This document shows positions 45,786 through 56,532 of a stretch of DNA of 64,000 nucleotides, one piece after another. This stretch comes from Tetracentron sinense (Eukaryota; Streptophyta; Magnoliopsida; Trochodendrales; Trochodendraceae), in NCBI GenBank assembly GCA_015143295.1, contig CM026551.1, positions 45,124,034-45,188,033 of the forward strand, given 5' to 3'. Under the pieces are notes generated by a model. The model saw nothing but the letters and a program-made list of their open reading frames with translations, ran no database searches and was not told the DNA's origin. The translations under genes were made by a program, and so were the position numbers. Each line of letters starts with the position of its first letter. The first letter of the stretch is position 1.

Positions 45786-46016
45786 TGTTATTAACCAGAC
45801 CAGACCGGACCGATCAGTCGAACCAAAAAAATCGTGAACTGGTCCCCTCAATGATGTCCTAAACCCCCAAAATTATACTACATTAAAAACCGGTGAGAAC
45901 CGAATAAAAGTAAAGAATTCTTTTTCAAATAAAAAAATGATATGGATCATACCGGTTGAATCGATCAAATCGGAACCAGCCACCCAACCGGTTCGACGAT
46001 CGGGATTATGAAAACA
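45786..46016. mobile_element. MITE, ACCGGTTC-rich family
   Basis: GTTATTAACCAGACCAGACC and the complementary GATCGGGATTATGAAAAC mark inverted ends. Inside, ACCGGTGAGAACCG and CCAACCGGTTCGACG words recur. A fragment of the same family is at 36061-36174. Confidence 0.6.
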
Positions 46017-46319
46017 TTTCTCCTCAGTAAAAACACCTTTGCACGCATTGTTTTGGTTAGAGAGAGGCTATGCCCGAATGTAATAGTCAGGCATCTGGCA
46101 GAGGAATTCCGTTACCATTGATTCATGATTGAATCCAGAAACCGATGTCCCTTTGACAGCCTAACGGTGACAAGTGATTTGAAGTGGATTTTACTTAATC
46201 ATCGGGCTGGAATAAAAACTTAATAAAAGGACAAACAGAAAAGAAAAATAAATTATTAATTTTTCAAAAAAGCGCAATGAACCTCCTGAGGCTAAGATCA
46301 TAGTCAATCGGGAATGAAC

Positions 46320-46562
46320 TCTACTCACACCCACACGTCAACACATTTATCTTCTAATCCATATATGGTTGAAATTCATTAACCCTTAAAGTTTAACAAT
46401 CTAACGTTTGTTTTTATAAATTTTTAAAAAATAATTATTCATAGGGTTAAAAATTCTTAACCTAAGGTTAAATTTTTCTTAAAAATCAAGATTAGATTAT
46501 TGAACACTAAAAGTCAATAAATTTTAACCACAATTAATAAGGGTTAAAAATGGATACATGTT
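46320..46562. mobile_element. Foldback MITE, same family as 45447
   Basis: Left ACGTCAACACATTTAT, 'atatggttgaaattcattaa' and 'acaatctaac' pair with right 'agattagattatt', 'ataaattttaaccacaat' and ATACATGTTGACC. The hAT MITE at 46573 begins directly after it. Confidence 0.65.
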
Positions 46563-46572
46563 GACCTAGTAG

Positions 46573-47060
46573 TAGGGCTGTCAACGGATCAGATTTGGAC
46601 CGGATTTGCCTAGATTCGAATCCGATCCGATTAAGAATCCGACTGATCCGAATCCGATCCGAGATCCGTCGGATCATGAAGTAACCGATCCGAATCCGAT
46701 CCGATTATATATCGTCCGATCCGAATAAGGTTATTTTTTTTAAAAAAAATCTATTTTAATAATAAAAAATATAATAATACCTTAATTAATACTAATTAAT
46801 GTTAATTTTTTTAAAAATTAATATTTTATACATAGAAAATCTAAATAATATATTTAAAATAATTAAAAATTATTATTATTATCGGATCGGATTTTAATCG
46901 GATCGGATCACCCTATATCCAGATCTGATCCGATTATACTCGGATTCCACCGATCCGATCCGAATCCGATCCGACGGATCACATATAGGGTCCAAAGTCC
47001 GGCTAATCGGATCGGATTCGGATCGGATCCGGATCATGATCCGGTCCATTGACAACCCTA
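46573..47060. mobile_element. hAT MITE (488 bp) with 8-bp target duplication
   Basis: CCTAGTAG flanks both sides (46565-46572, 47061-47068). Ends TAGGGCTGTCAACGGATC / GGTCCATTGACAACCCTA are inverted repeats. Both arms are packed with GGATCGGATCGG or ATCCGATCCGAATCC words around an AT core. TSD length, TAGGG start and the GTCAACGGA word fit a widespread plant hAT MITE group. Confidence 0.9.
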
Positions 47061-47159
47061 CCTAGTAGTACAATTAAACTCTCCTCTAGTTCAATTGCAA
47101 TTGCCAGCCTGTGATCCTAGCTCCCTTAAAACTGCTCCATCTTCATCCTTCTTTTTCCC

Positions 47160-48940
47160 TTATCCTAATGTGCACGGCACGTGCCGGCTCAACTAATGTT
47201 AATTTGAAAGAGCCAATTTTTCCTTTTGAAGAGGAAAGATAGTTCAACCCAAAAAAGAAGGAAATATAGGCCTAAACTCCATTACCGACACTAATTTTTC
47301 TTCTTTTAAAAAGGAAGAGAATTTGGAACTCGACAATCTACAAGAAAAATCTATCACTAGCCCTACACTGACTTGGACGGGCCCTCCAAAATATACCATG
47401 GGCGGTAATCATGTATTTGCAACGGCATGCAAACTGTTAATATCTCTATACTATCAACCCCGTACATTGTGCGGTAAATAAAAAAGTAAAATAAATAAAA
47501 TAATTTTAGATATTATATGTTTATTTGATAAAATTATATAAAATATTTTTATACCAAAATTTTTTACTTGAAACCTAGGATACTTTGAAAATGGAAACAT
47601 ATCTGTATAGCTGTACCCATATCACCGTATCAGATACGGCACTCTAAGGTAAAACTTAGCTGTTTTTCATAATTTATGCCGTATCGCCGTATCTAAGTAT
47701 CGCCGTACATGTGCTTCCTAGCTTGAAACTATTTCTTTAATTTAATATGAAATTACATAAATATGTAACTCATCCTCACCTCAATTTCTATTATTGTAGA
47801 AAAAAAAATTAATGTTAAGTAATTATGATTAATAAAAGAGTTGCCACAATCAATGAGAGAAGAACAAAAAGTTGCAATAAACATTATCTTTTAAAGACAA
47901 GTAATATGGGAGAAATTTTAGGAAAGATAAGAAATAAATGAAGATCATGATAAAAATTTATGGGTCCTACCAATTAATTTTAGTTTTGATGATATAACCT
48001 CACAAATGGGGATTAATCCTACGTAACATCAAGAAGAAAACATAGGTGACATCCATAAAAACTTTCTAACTATGTTATATAGTAGTAGTATAGATATAGA
48101 TTGATTTTGACACATTTTCAACTTTCACAATTTTTGTTTTTACCTATATTTACACTCAGCGTGATAGCCCCTACTACATTGCATTTCATACTCACCGCCA
48201 AAAACTAACACATGTCCATCTAAAAGGATAGGTGTTTGGTTTTGACAATGAATATCCTTTGCAGATGCCTTAGTATTACACTCGGGCATAGCTTCTCTAC
48301 CCAACGGGTGCAAAGATATTTCATTAAAGAGGTTATAAATGCACTTCTGCATATGCCCTAGTAATACACTCAAGCGGAGCCTCTCTGTGAGTGCAAAGAT
48401 GTTTCATTGAGGAGGTGATGAATGCATACTCATGTTTCGTTTTTGCATATGCCCTAGTATTACAGTCAGATGCCTCTCTATGCGTGCAAAGATGTTTCAT
48501 TGAGGAGGTGTTGAGTGTGTAATTACTGTTTTGTTTGGCGGTGGGTACGTGTCAATTCATAACGTATTGTTTGTGAACTAATTGGGATTAAGATTCACTA
48601 GCGTCCGGAGTTAAATAATGGAAAACATATTTTAAAACTTAACATCATTTATGATTCAAACAATCATATGGTTACTTTTGAAAAAGAACATTTCTTTCTC
48701 TAAAAACTAAAAACCAGGGGTGACATTGTTCTCATACTCAGACATGACACATCTACACCGGCAAAAACCAATGCCCTTCCCTTTAGACAGCCGTAACGGT
48801 GACCGGTGACCGGTGACCGGTGACAGGTGATTTGAAGTCGGATTTCCCTTTACTTAATCATCGTCATGAAATAAAAAATTAATAAAAGGACAAAGAGAAA
48901 GGGCAATTAAAATATTTGTTTTTCAAAAAAGCGCACTTCT
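47160..48940. repeat. Duplicated intergenic blocks, copy 2 (upstream of the JAC1-like gene)
   Basis: Counterpart of 44530-46300; the first two blocks are in swapped order. It includes three tandem units of 83-92 bp with the word GTGCAAAGATGTTTCATTGA (gcaaag at 48310, 48393, 48485) and a four-fold ACCGGTG array at 48812-48837. Confidence 0.72.
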
Positions 48941-48945
48941 TTCTT

Positions 48946-48955
48946 TGATATATAC
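48946..48955 (+). promoter_or_regulatory. Putative TATA box of the JAC1-like gene
   Basis: TGATATATAC lies 66-75 bp before the first ATG (49021), which would give a leader of about 40 nt. The sequence immediately upstream (48790-48937) is also present at 46130-46275, but that copy stops just before this TATA box. Confidence 0.5.
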
Positions 48956-49020
48956 AAATCGTTACTTCTTCTGTGCCGGATCCCGGAGATCAAACCCTAA
49001 AATACGAACTTCTCCGGCAA

Positions 49021-52000
49021 ATGGACGAATCATGGAGTATGCAAATGGGAATGAAAATCCCGAGGCGAAGATCTACTGAAGAAACCTCGTCAGATCGATT
49101 GAGAAGAAGCCTTTTCGGTCTCAACAGCACTGAATCCGAAACCCTAGATCCCATCGACTTCCACGACGTCTTTGGAGGCCCTCCTCGAAGCCTATTTTCC
49201 CGTCAATTCTCTGGTGATTTTACAGCAGGAAATTGTCCCAATTCATTCTACCGTGATATTTTCCGGTCGCCTGATTCCAGTGCTTCGGCGAATAACGGAC
49301 GGAATTTACCGGTTTTCAGGATTCCGGTGCCGCGAGGCGGTGGAGGAATTTCTCGGCGAAACGAGGGGTTTTACGACGATATTTTTGGATCGGACGAAGA
49401 TCGAAGGTTGAGATCGCGATCGAATTCGAATCCAAAATCGAAATCGAAATCGAAATCAAAATCGAATTCGTCTTCGGTTTTGAGTTCTGAGGATTTGAGT
49501 CCTCTACGGCCTTCGATTGCTGAGAACGTGGTCTTCTCCTCCTTGGCATCCAAGCTCAGGTACTGATTAAGATGACTTATTTACCCTTGCATTGCATTCT
49601 ACTTTAAATTCGTTGTCATTTGTCACTGAACCCTGATAATGGCGGGAGCTAAAGTCGAGTCCATTAGGTTGCCTAGATTACGTTTTTGTCCTCGTAGTTT
49701 TACGGAACTAGTTGAACACTAACCCCTGTAGGCTGCAACTAAAAAACATTAAAAAGGGTAGCCATTGTCATCACTATTCCAGTATTGCCAATTCGGGTGT
49801 CTCTTCGGTCTCTGTAAAGCCGTGAACCAACAATATGTACACAAGCACAAGGTGCTGAAGGTGTGCCCCTAATTAGGACGAGGTGTGCCCCTCTTCAGTT
49901 TCTGTAAAGCCACTGTGCCCAGGGGCGAATCTAGGATTCTCTTGCAGGGGGCTAACAATGGGGGGGATCAGGCGTACCGATTTTTTTTTTTGTTTGAGAG
50001 TCAAATCCTCTAAGGTGATAACGGGATTTGGCAAATCCAGTTATCACCCCTAGAGGTCACCACGTGTCTCTTTTCACACCCCTTAACCATGGGTAAGGTT
50101 CACCCACCCATCCTTGGTTTTTTTTTTTAAAATATTGATTTTAAAAAAAAATTAAAAAACTGTTTTTAAAGTTTTTTAATATTAAGAACTGTTTTTTTAT
50201 TTTTAAAAAAGAATTAATATTTAAAAAAAAAACCAAGGATGGGTGGGTGAACCTTAGGGGTGAGTAAACCTTACCCACGGTTAAGGGGTGTCAAAGGAGA
50301 CACGTGACGACCTCTAGGGGTGATAACTGGATTTGCCAAATCCGGTTATCACTGTAGATGATTTGGCTCTTTTTTTATTTTTAAATTTCAGAGGGGGCTT
50401 CTTCCCTGGGCCCCATGTGGCTGTACCAACAATAAGTGCATAAAATGGTGAAGGTGTGCCCTCATTTGCAGGGGTGGAGCCAAGAATTTTTCATTGAGGA
50501 GCTGAAATACACGTATAAAAAAAACTAATGGATTTGACGGTATGGAACTATAGGGTTCGTGGGCGAAGCCCCCGAGAAAAAAAAATAAGGGGTAATTTTT
50601 TTATTTTGAGAATTTTTTTCCGGTAATGTCCTTGAAGTTGCCACATGTCCCTATTGATACCCCCTTAACTATGGTTAAGATTCACCCATCTATCATTGGT
50701 TTTTAAAAAAAAATTATTTTTTTTCAAACCTTAGTTTAAATTCACAAACTCCTTAGGTTGAAAGAAATTTAATATTTTTTTTCTAAAACCAAGGATAAGT
50801 AGTGAACCCTAAGAGTGGGTGAATTTTAACCATAGTTAAGGGGTGTCAATAGGGACATGTGGCGAACTAAAGGCATAACCGGACTCCATTGAAGGGCCCT
50901 CTATAAATGACAAAAATTGGGGGGGCACTATAAATATTAAACAAATTTTTTATTTTTTTGGGGGGGGAGGGGGCAATTATAATTTAAAAAATATAAAAAT
51001 TTTGAGGGGCCCACTATTGCACGCCAAAACATGAAAGAATTAGAAAATTTTGGGGGGGGGGGGGGGGGGCATGGGATTTTCTGAAAGGGAAACTTCCAAA
51101 AGGGATTTGGAGAGTCTTCTTGGGTGATATGGCTAGGATCTTTTGAAAGGGAAACTTCCAAAAGGGGTTTGGAGAGTCTTCTTGTGTGATATGGAGGTGG
51201 CCCAAACACCCACCTACAGACACTCATAACTAATGTAGATAAATGAATGATGTGAAACCAAAAACGAGGAAAAAAAAAATTTAATGGTTGAGACAAAGTT
51301 GTAAATGGAGTGAATTTGAAGCGGATAGTAGTATACCCGCTATCCGAATTCAGTTTAAATACCCAACGGATAGTGAAATGGAGTCTTTGAATCCGATTCC
51401 GATTATCAGATACCAAATTACAATCATACCGAAAACCCATATCACAATAGAAATGCTAGCCTTTAGGGTAAACTTGCTAACTAGCCATGATAGAAAAGTC
51501 TAAAAGGAGACAATGAGGTAAATAAGGCAACATTGAAAATTTGGAAAAGTACAAATTATGGGAAGAGAAATTAGCATAGGCAGAAACAGGGGCCAAGAAT
51601 TTTTTATCAAGGGGGGCATGCGATGGTTAATTGAAAGGGGTAGTAATTGTTGATGGATTTTTGAATAATGATTAGGTGGGTATGATGTATTCTCGGTCGA
51701 GGGGGATGGTGTTTGGAGGCATAGCCCCTGGGATTTTTTTTTCGACTAAGTTCTTGGGTCATTTCATAGATATCATACCAGTACTGTTTCTCCTTTTTTA
51801 CGGGGCAGCTGTCCCCTTGCCACATAGCTATGCCCTTTTAAAAAATTAAATAAGATGGTATAAAAGATATATTTTGTCCCCCCTCCTCCTGTCCCCACCC
51901 TGACTCTGCCCCTGCAGAAACCTTTGCGTAGAACTGAGGTCTCTCCTTTCCAGTAAGACTTTTTAAACCAAAAAAAATTCACGAAGTATAAGCAAAATGG

Positions 52001-53404
52001 TATCCCCTTTCCACAAATGCTTGGGCTTCAGCTAGGGGGGAGGGGAGATCGAGTTTCCACTCTAAAGAGAGGGTTTTTGTTGTAGCCTTTGCATTGGTAT
52101 AGTCTTCCTTTATTTGTAGTTTGGTTCAAGCATTGTGAATATTTGTCTTCTTCCTTTTCGATATATTAATATGATGGGTTGCTTTGCTTATATAAAAAAA
52201 AAAGATTAAAATTGATGATATATATACAAAATAAATTCAAAGTCTTGTACAAATATTGTTGCCAAAACCATTTCTACTCACTATCCATGGGCCCCGGATG
52301 ACTGTTTGGTTCAACGGCTTATATGGGCAGATACAGGGTTTTAATTTGGCATCAACATTTTTACCATTAATGGTTAGCAATTTTTTTCTCAGTGAAGTTA
52401 TTCACATTGATCTACAAAAACAGTGATTTGATTTGGTTGAAGCTTGTACCTCAATTGGTTAACATACATACATAATGCATCGTAATCATGAAGTTGCAGG
52501 TTTGAGTGAGCTTATCCTTTAAAAAAAAAAAAAAAGGATACTCTGATAGTTAGCCTCAGCAATTGAAGATTTAAGATGAACGAGAAGTTAAATTTATGCA
52601 TTCATCTTGCTTATGGAACAAATGATTGCAATAATTTGCCAAAATTTAGCAGCCCAGATATGACGGTCTCCTAATATTTCAATTTATGGGTTGCTTCAGG
52701 CCAATCGAAGTCCCATGTAGATGGAATTCATCTTCAATAATGCGGGAGGAACAGCAAAAGCTACAGGGAATGTCAGATGTTTCATGCACACACCCTTCCT
52801 CCATGGATCATCAATTTATGGAAAACGACTCCAATGAGAATTTAAGAAGCTCCCATTTTGAATTCTCGAGACCGGTCTCATCCAGAGAAACCATTAGCCT
52901 CGAACCCAATTCGTATCGCAGCATCAAAATATCTGTTGATGATCAAGACAGTAACTCTCAATCCTCCACAGTCTCGTCACTTCGTCGAGACCCAGAGGCC
53001 AAAGCCAGAATTCAAGATAAAGCATTCAAAGAACAAGAAGAAGATGAAGTTACAAGCTCTTATGTTATTGGGATCACTTCTGACCAAAGGGATGGTACAG
53101 ATGAAGCAGTATCCATTGACGAAGCAATTGCATGGGCCAAAGAGAAGTTTCAGGCACAAAGCTCTGAAGTCCTGGAGAGTGGAAATCAGCCACGGAACAT
53201 GAGAAAACATGTAAGGGAACCATTTGCTGAAAGAGAAGGTAATGCATTTACTTTTCTGTAGTCTGAATTTAGATCACCAAAGAATTTCCAAAAGAGGCAA
53301 TCTGAATCACAATTCTTTTTTTCTTTTGTGGGGAAAGTTCTGCAGAAAGGAAAAGCACAGGCGAATGTTTGGACCAACAAATAGATGGACATGGAAGAAT
53401 GTGA
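49021..53404 (+). CDS. JAC1: JAC1/auxilin-like protein, N-terminal exons only (three exons)
   Basis: Model: exon 1 49021-49559, exon 2 52700-53238, exon 3 from 53346 with TGA at 53402; introns start GT and end AG, phases 2 and 1 keep the frame. The 378-residue product begins MDESWSMQMGMKI. It has DFHDVFGGPP near residue 37, FYDDIFGS near 112, a Ser/Lys repeat (hexamer AAATCG), FSSLASKLR at the exon junction and SIDEAIAWAKEKFQ near 325. These motifs and spacing recall JAC1 (J-domain protein needed for chloroplast accumulation in blue light; auxilin-like, cytosolic). The C-terminal J domain (HPD) is missing; I see no J-domain exon to 64000. GTG at 48973 is not the likely start. Either TGA 53402 is a nonsense change in a decayed gene, or later exons are elsewhere. 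Confidence 0.65.
50015..50352. mobile_element. Foldback MITE with palindromic ends
   Basis: Each end is itself a hairpin: GTGATAACGGGATTTGGC with AAATCCAGTTATCAC at left, and the same at right. Outside-in: CACGTGTCTC, AACCATGGGTAAGGTTCACC and CATCCTTGG pair with CCAAGGATGGGTGGGTGAAC, ACCCACGGTTAAGG and GAGACACGTG. 338 bp. Flanks show no clear duplication. Confidence 0.85.
50620..50882. mobile_element. Foldback MITE, CCGGTAATG/CATAACCGG ends
   Basis: Left CCGGTAATGTCCTTGAAGTT, GCCACATGTCCCTATTGA and ACTATGGTTAAGATTCACCC pair with right GGGTGAATTTTAACCATAGT, TCAATAGGGACATGTGGC and GGCATAACCGG, about 65 bp per arm. 263 bp. Confidence 0.82.
51083..51194 (+). repeat. 62-bp direct duplication
   Basis: GAAAGGGAAACTTCCAAAAG then GGGATTTGGAGAGTCTTCTT at 51083 is repeated at 51145 with small changes. 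It follows an 18-base G run. Confidence 0.85.
51588..51913. mobile_element. hAT MITE (326 bp) with 8-bp target duplication
   Basis: GCAGAAAC at 51580-51587 and 51914-51921 is a perfect 8-bp duplication. Ends AGGGGCCAAGAATTTT / GACTCTGCCCCT are inverted. Similar left ends without partners occur at 49930 and 50468. Confidence 0.82.
52440..52535 (+). mobile_element. SINE-like fragment
   Basis: A-box-like ACCTCAATTGGTTAAC (52448), B-box-like GCAGGTTTGAGTG (52497) and a 15-base A tail (52521-52535). No target duplication recognised, so this is tentative. It lies 165 bp before exon 2 of the JAC1-like gene. Confidence 0.55.
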
Positions 53405-53414
53405 ATTTCTAACG

Positions 53415-55330
53415 GTAAAGTGTAGTTTTTTTTTTATTATTATTAAGTTTACTGTTAGAAACAATTAACAGTGTTATGTGCAACTGTGCAAGATTGGTTA
53501 GTGTTAAATGAATAAGGCTCAAAATGGGTTTATTAAAAGAAAAAGAAAAACAAGGAAAAAAAAGATGATCACTGCTGTTTGGGGGCCATTTTTCCATTAT
53601 ACAAATTGCGCCAACTACGCGGAGTTGTCACAAAATGAAAAAGATAGTGCTAACCTCATTTTGAGCTGCATTCAAACAGAACCTTCAGTAATGTTCGGAC
53701 CTGTATTTATTGCATTCCAAGTCTTCACTATTGACATCTAGAGCCTTTTCAAAACAGTTTCGGTTTTTGGTAACTACCAAGGGTTTCAACCTGTGTTTGG
53801 ACCCTAAGCTTAAGCTTTACAGATTGAGAATAGTGTTTTTGTTTGCTCGCTTCCGAGGAAAGGCAGATACTTGAAATTAGTTGTTAGGGTTAGGGGGACC
53901 TTATCTTTCGAAAAAATGTCACTTCCCTTTTCAATGAAGGTAAAGCCGTAAAGGCACTAACTTGCAAATGCCTCCAGTGACCTTGCATCCAGATTCCAGA
54001 CACCCCTTCAGTGACTAGAGATACAACTTGCTAATAACTGATGGAAATTGAGGCTGCCTTATTGTTTTCTTTCTTTCTTACTTCTTGTGCAGGAAAATGA
54101 GAACCAAAGAAAAGGGCTGTACAAGAAAACCAACAATCATAAAAAGATGCAAGCTTTCTAAGAAGTATATATATGAGTAAATAGGAATGTACATAAATAT
54201 CGATGCTTAATGTGTGTATATGTATGGAAAAACCTCGTGTATGTGTGTGTGTGTGCACGCGTGATTGCAGTTTCTTGGCTATATTTTAAGTCTTGTTTCA
54301 GAGTTCATATACTTCTTGTACATGTTTTATCGCATTGCAGCTTCTAATTAAAAATGGACTTTGCATGCCTTCTTTGGTGATCAAGGACCTTTTTCCCTTA
54401 TTTTCACTTTTGGTTTCTTATGTTTTCTTCTTTACACAATATTCTTTTAACATAATTATATCGTTGCACTGAAGCTGACCTTTTTTTTTTGGTTAACACA
54501 ATAAACAGGCACACACTGTACGCGACACACGCACATGCCCAGGCCACAAGGCCATTGCACCCACATTAACGCTATTTTATGTCTCGGCCTAAATATTGCA
54601 GCATTGTGGAAATAGGCAATGCACGCCAAACATTTGGTATTTGATGTTGGGAATGCAAAACCATTAAACAAGTTATTGTCGCCAGCAGGCTATCGGATGT
54701 TTTCCCTGTCTTTAATATTTATAAATTTCTTAACTCACACAAATGCTTCAGCATCAATAGCTGAAAGTTTAATTACAAGTTAAGCAACAAGAATTTAGGT
54801 GACATTTGGATGCACCATCGTTTTTTCTATTTTAAAAAATTGGAAATCACTTTTTTTTTCAAATTTTTAAAAGCAAGAAACATGTTTGGCATTACTAACT
54901 TTTACTTGTTTTAAAAATAAAAAACTGAAAAACACTTTCGATAACCACATAATAGAATAAAAAATAATTATAAAAAGACATTAATCTCTAAAAATTTAAG
55001 GTTTCTACCAATGAAAAAGTATAAACAAAAATATCATTTTGTTTGTAGTGGTGGTGGTAAACAAACGGAGATGGAGTACCCAATGTTTTCTACTTTTGTT
55101 CCCTATTTCTAAATAGAAGTAAAAAGAATTTTCTGTTGCCTTGATTTTTTGAAAATTTTGGTATTAAATTTTAAAAACAAAAACATGCTTTCAAACATGT
55201 CTTATGTGAAAAATTCTACATATTTTCTCTTAAAAATAAAATACAGAAAATAAAAACCAAACGCCTGCCGTTCTAATTTGCAAACAAAAATATATGGAAA
55301 TGGAGCTGTTGGAGGAAGACACAAGGCTAA
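53415..55330. other. Sequence after the last JAC1-like exon
   Basis: A GT donor (AACG|GTAAAG) is at 53415 and an AG acceptor TTCTTGTGCAG at about 54092 with an A-rich segment after it; this could be a last non-coding exon, but the reading does not give J-domain motifs. 54236-54262 is a GT microsatellite. 54780-55280 has weak inverted AAACATG words, perhaps an old MITE. No other gene supported. Confidence 0.4.
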
Positions 55331-55336
55331 TGATAA

Positions 55337-55682
55337 GAGCATCTTGAACACTAAAGTTAAAAAGTTTTCCATTTTTTCTTCAAAATGAAGAGCTCCTTAA
55401 AAATTTCTCCACTTTTTGAAGTTGCAACTTCAACACCACTCTCTATTTCTTCCTTATTTCTTCACACTTGAATATTACAAGCTTTCAACGGTCTTAATTT
55501 ATTAAAAATAAAAATATATAGTTTGGTGAGTTGAAAAAGTTTGCCAAATCTGACAAGCGTTTTCCCTTTCCCTAAAATGGCGAGGAGGTTCGAACCGAGC
55601 CTGTTGGTTCTTCAAAATGGAGATCAGGCTCCCTAAATTGGCGAGGGAGAGTATTTAGGGCAGTGTTGGAGATGAGATGCTC
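55337..55682. mobile_element. Harbinger-type MITE (346 bp)
   Basis: GAGCATCT at left and AGATGCTC at right are inverted, followed inside by GAACACT / AGTGTTGGAG. TAA flanks both sides (55334-55336, 55683-55685), the 3-bp duplication of PIF/Harbinger elements. GAGCATCTCCAACACT ends are common in plants. Confidence 0.82.
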
Positions 55683-55861
55683 TAAGCAGGTAAGTAAGGT
55701 AACATCCAGTTACTGTTCTCAAGACTAACACAACTAGATCTCAGACACGCTTATAGATGCTATTACCTCATGTTTTTATGGGTTTCGCTGCAGCTGCATC
55801 TGCATCTTGCTCAGCTTTGGATTCAGATTCTATGGTGCAACAGTTTGATGAACCCTTACCC

Positions 55862-55987
55862 TTGGTTGTCGAGAAAATAAGTAAAAACATGGAAAAGAAA
55901 AAAAAATTAGATAAAATACAATTAAAAATTGTATTAAAAATCTAAAATTTTATTTTCCATGTTTTCATCAATTTTCTCGGCAACCAA
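55862..55987. mobile_element. Hairpin MITE (126 bp)
   Basis: TTGGTTGTCGAGAAAAT at left pairs with ATTTTCTCGGCAACCAA at right; AAAACATGGAAAA / TTTTCCATGTTTT and ACAATTAAAAATTGT pair inside. A diverged copy may be at 56064-56185 (GGTTGCGGAGAAGAT / TTGCTTGGCAAG). Confidence 0.8.
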
Positions 55988-56309
55988 ACATAGCATTAGG
56001 GTTTTACATAACCACATTTGACCTACAAGAGAGCTCTTTTTGATACCCTAGGTGGGTATGTATGGTTGCGGAGAAGATAGGTGAAAACATGAAAATGAAT
56101 AGACAATTTTAGATTTTTAATACTTTTTGAGTTTATTTCATCTTACTTTTATTCTTTTTCTTTTCACTTATTTGCTTGGCAAGAAAGGGTTAAAGTCTTG
56201 AAATTTGACAAAAATAGTCATGATATTTTTAAATTTTATTAAAATGTCTTTAATTAAAAATTACCAAAAGTACCATTGAATTTCCTTCAAAAGTGGTTTC
56301 GAAAAGTGT

Positions 56310-56525
56310 ACTATGTGGAGGTTTATTCAAGCTAAGCCAGCTCAAAGGCTCAGCTCAGCTCGGCTCAGAAAAGCCGAGTTCAAGCCAAGCTTTTTTGGCT
56401 TATCTAGCTGAGCTTTTTTTTTAAGCTTGAATTTACAATCAAGCTGAGTTCAAGTCAAACCCAACTTTTTTTGGCTCGGCTCGATTGAGTCTTGGATTGG
56501 CTTTGAGCTCTGCTCGGCTTGATAT
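56310..56525. repeat. GCTCGGCTC-rich inverted repeat
   Basis: AGCTCGGCTCAGAAAAGCCG, GGCTCGGCTCGATTGAG and GCTCTGCTCGGCTTGA words with inverse 'caagccaagc' and 'aagctgagttcaag' copies. It looks like a MITE of the AGCTCGGCTCG type, without clean ends. Confidence 0.5.
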
Positions 56526-56532
56526 ATTTATA

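Larger units (their letters stand above)
44530..46300. repeat. Duplicated intergenic blocks, copy 1
   Basis: Blocks shared with 47160-48940: 'gtatcagatacggcac' (44571 and 47616), 'ctcgacaat..actagaaa' with 'cactgactt' (44870 and 47330), 'cactcgggcatagcttctct' (45377 and 48280) and the block 46130-46275 matching 48790-48937. MITEs inserted between blocks (45447, 45786, 46320). Confidence 0.75.
49560..52699 (+). other. Intron 1 of the JAC1-like gene (3.1 kb, repeat-filled)
   Basis: Donor CTCAG|GTACTG and acceptor TTGCTTCAG|GCC. It contains MITEs at 50015, 50620 and 51588, a 62-bp duplication, an 18-base G run (51052-51069) and a SINE-like tail. About 60 bp around 49810-49870 is repeated at 50420-50475 ('ccaacaata', 'gaaggtgtgcccc'). 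Confidence 0.6.

Noticed and set aside
48973..49020. Upstream start for the JAC1-like gene
   Set aside because: The codon at 48973 is GTG; the first ATG in frame is 49021 and fits a TATA box at 48946.
54092..54260. J-domain exon of the JAC1-like gene
   Set aside because: An AG acceptor precedes it, but no HPD motif or helical J-domain pattern is found in any frame.
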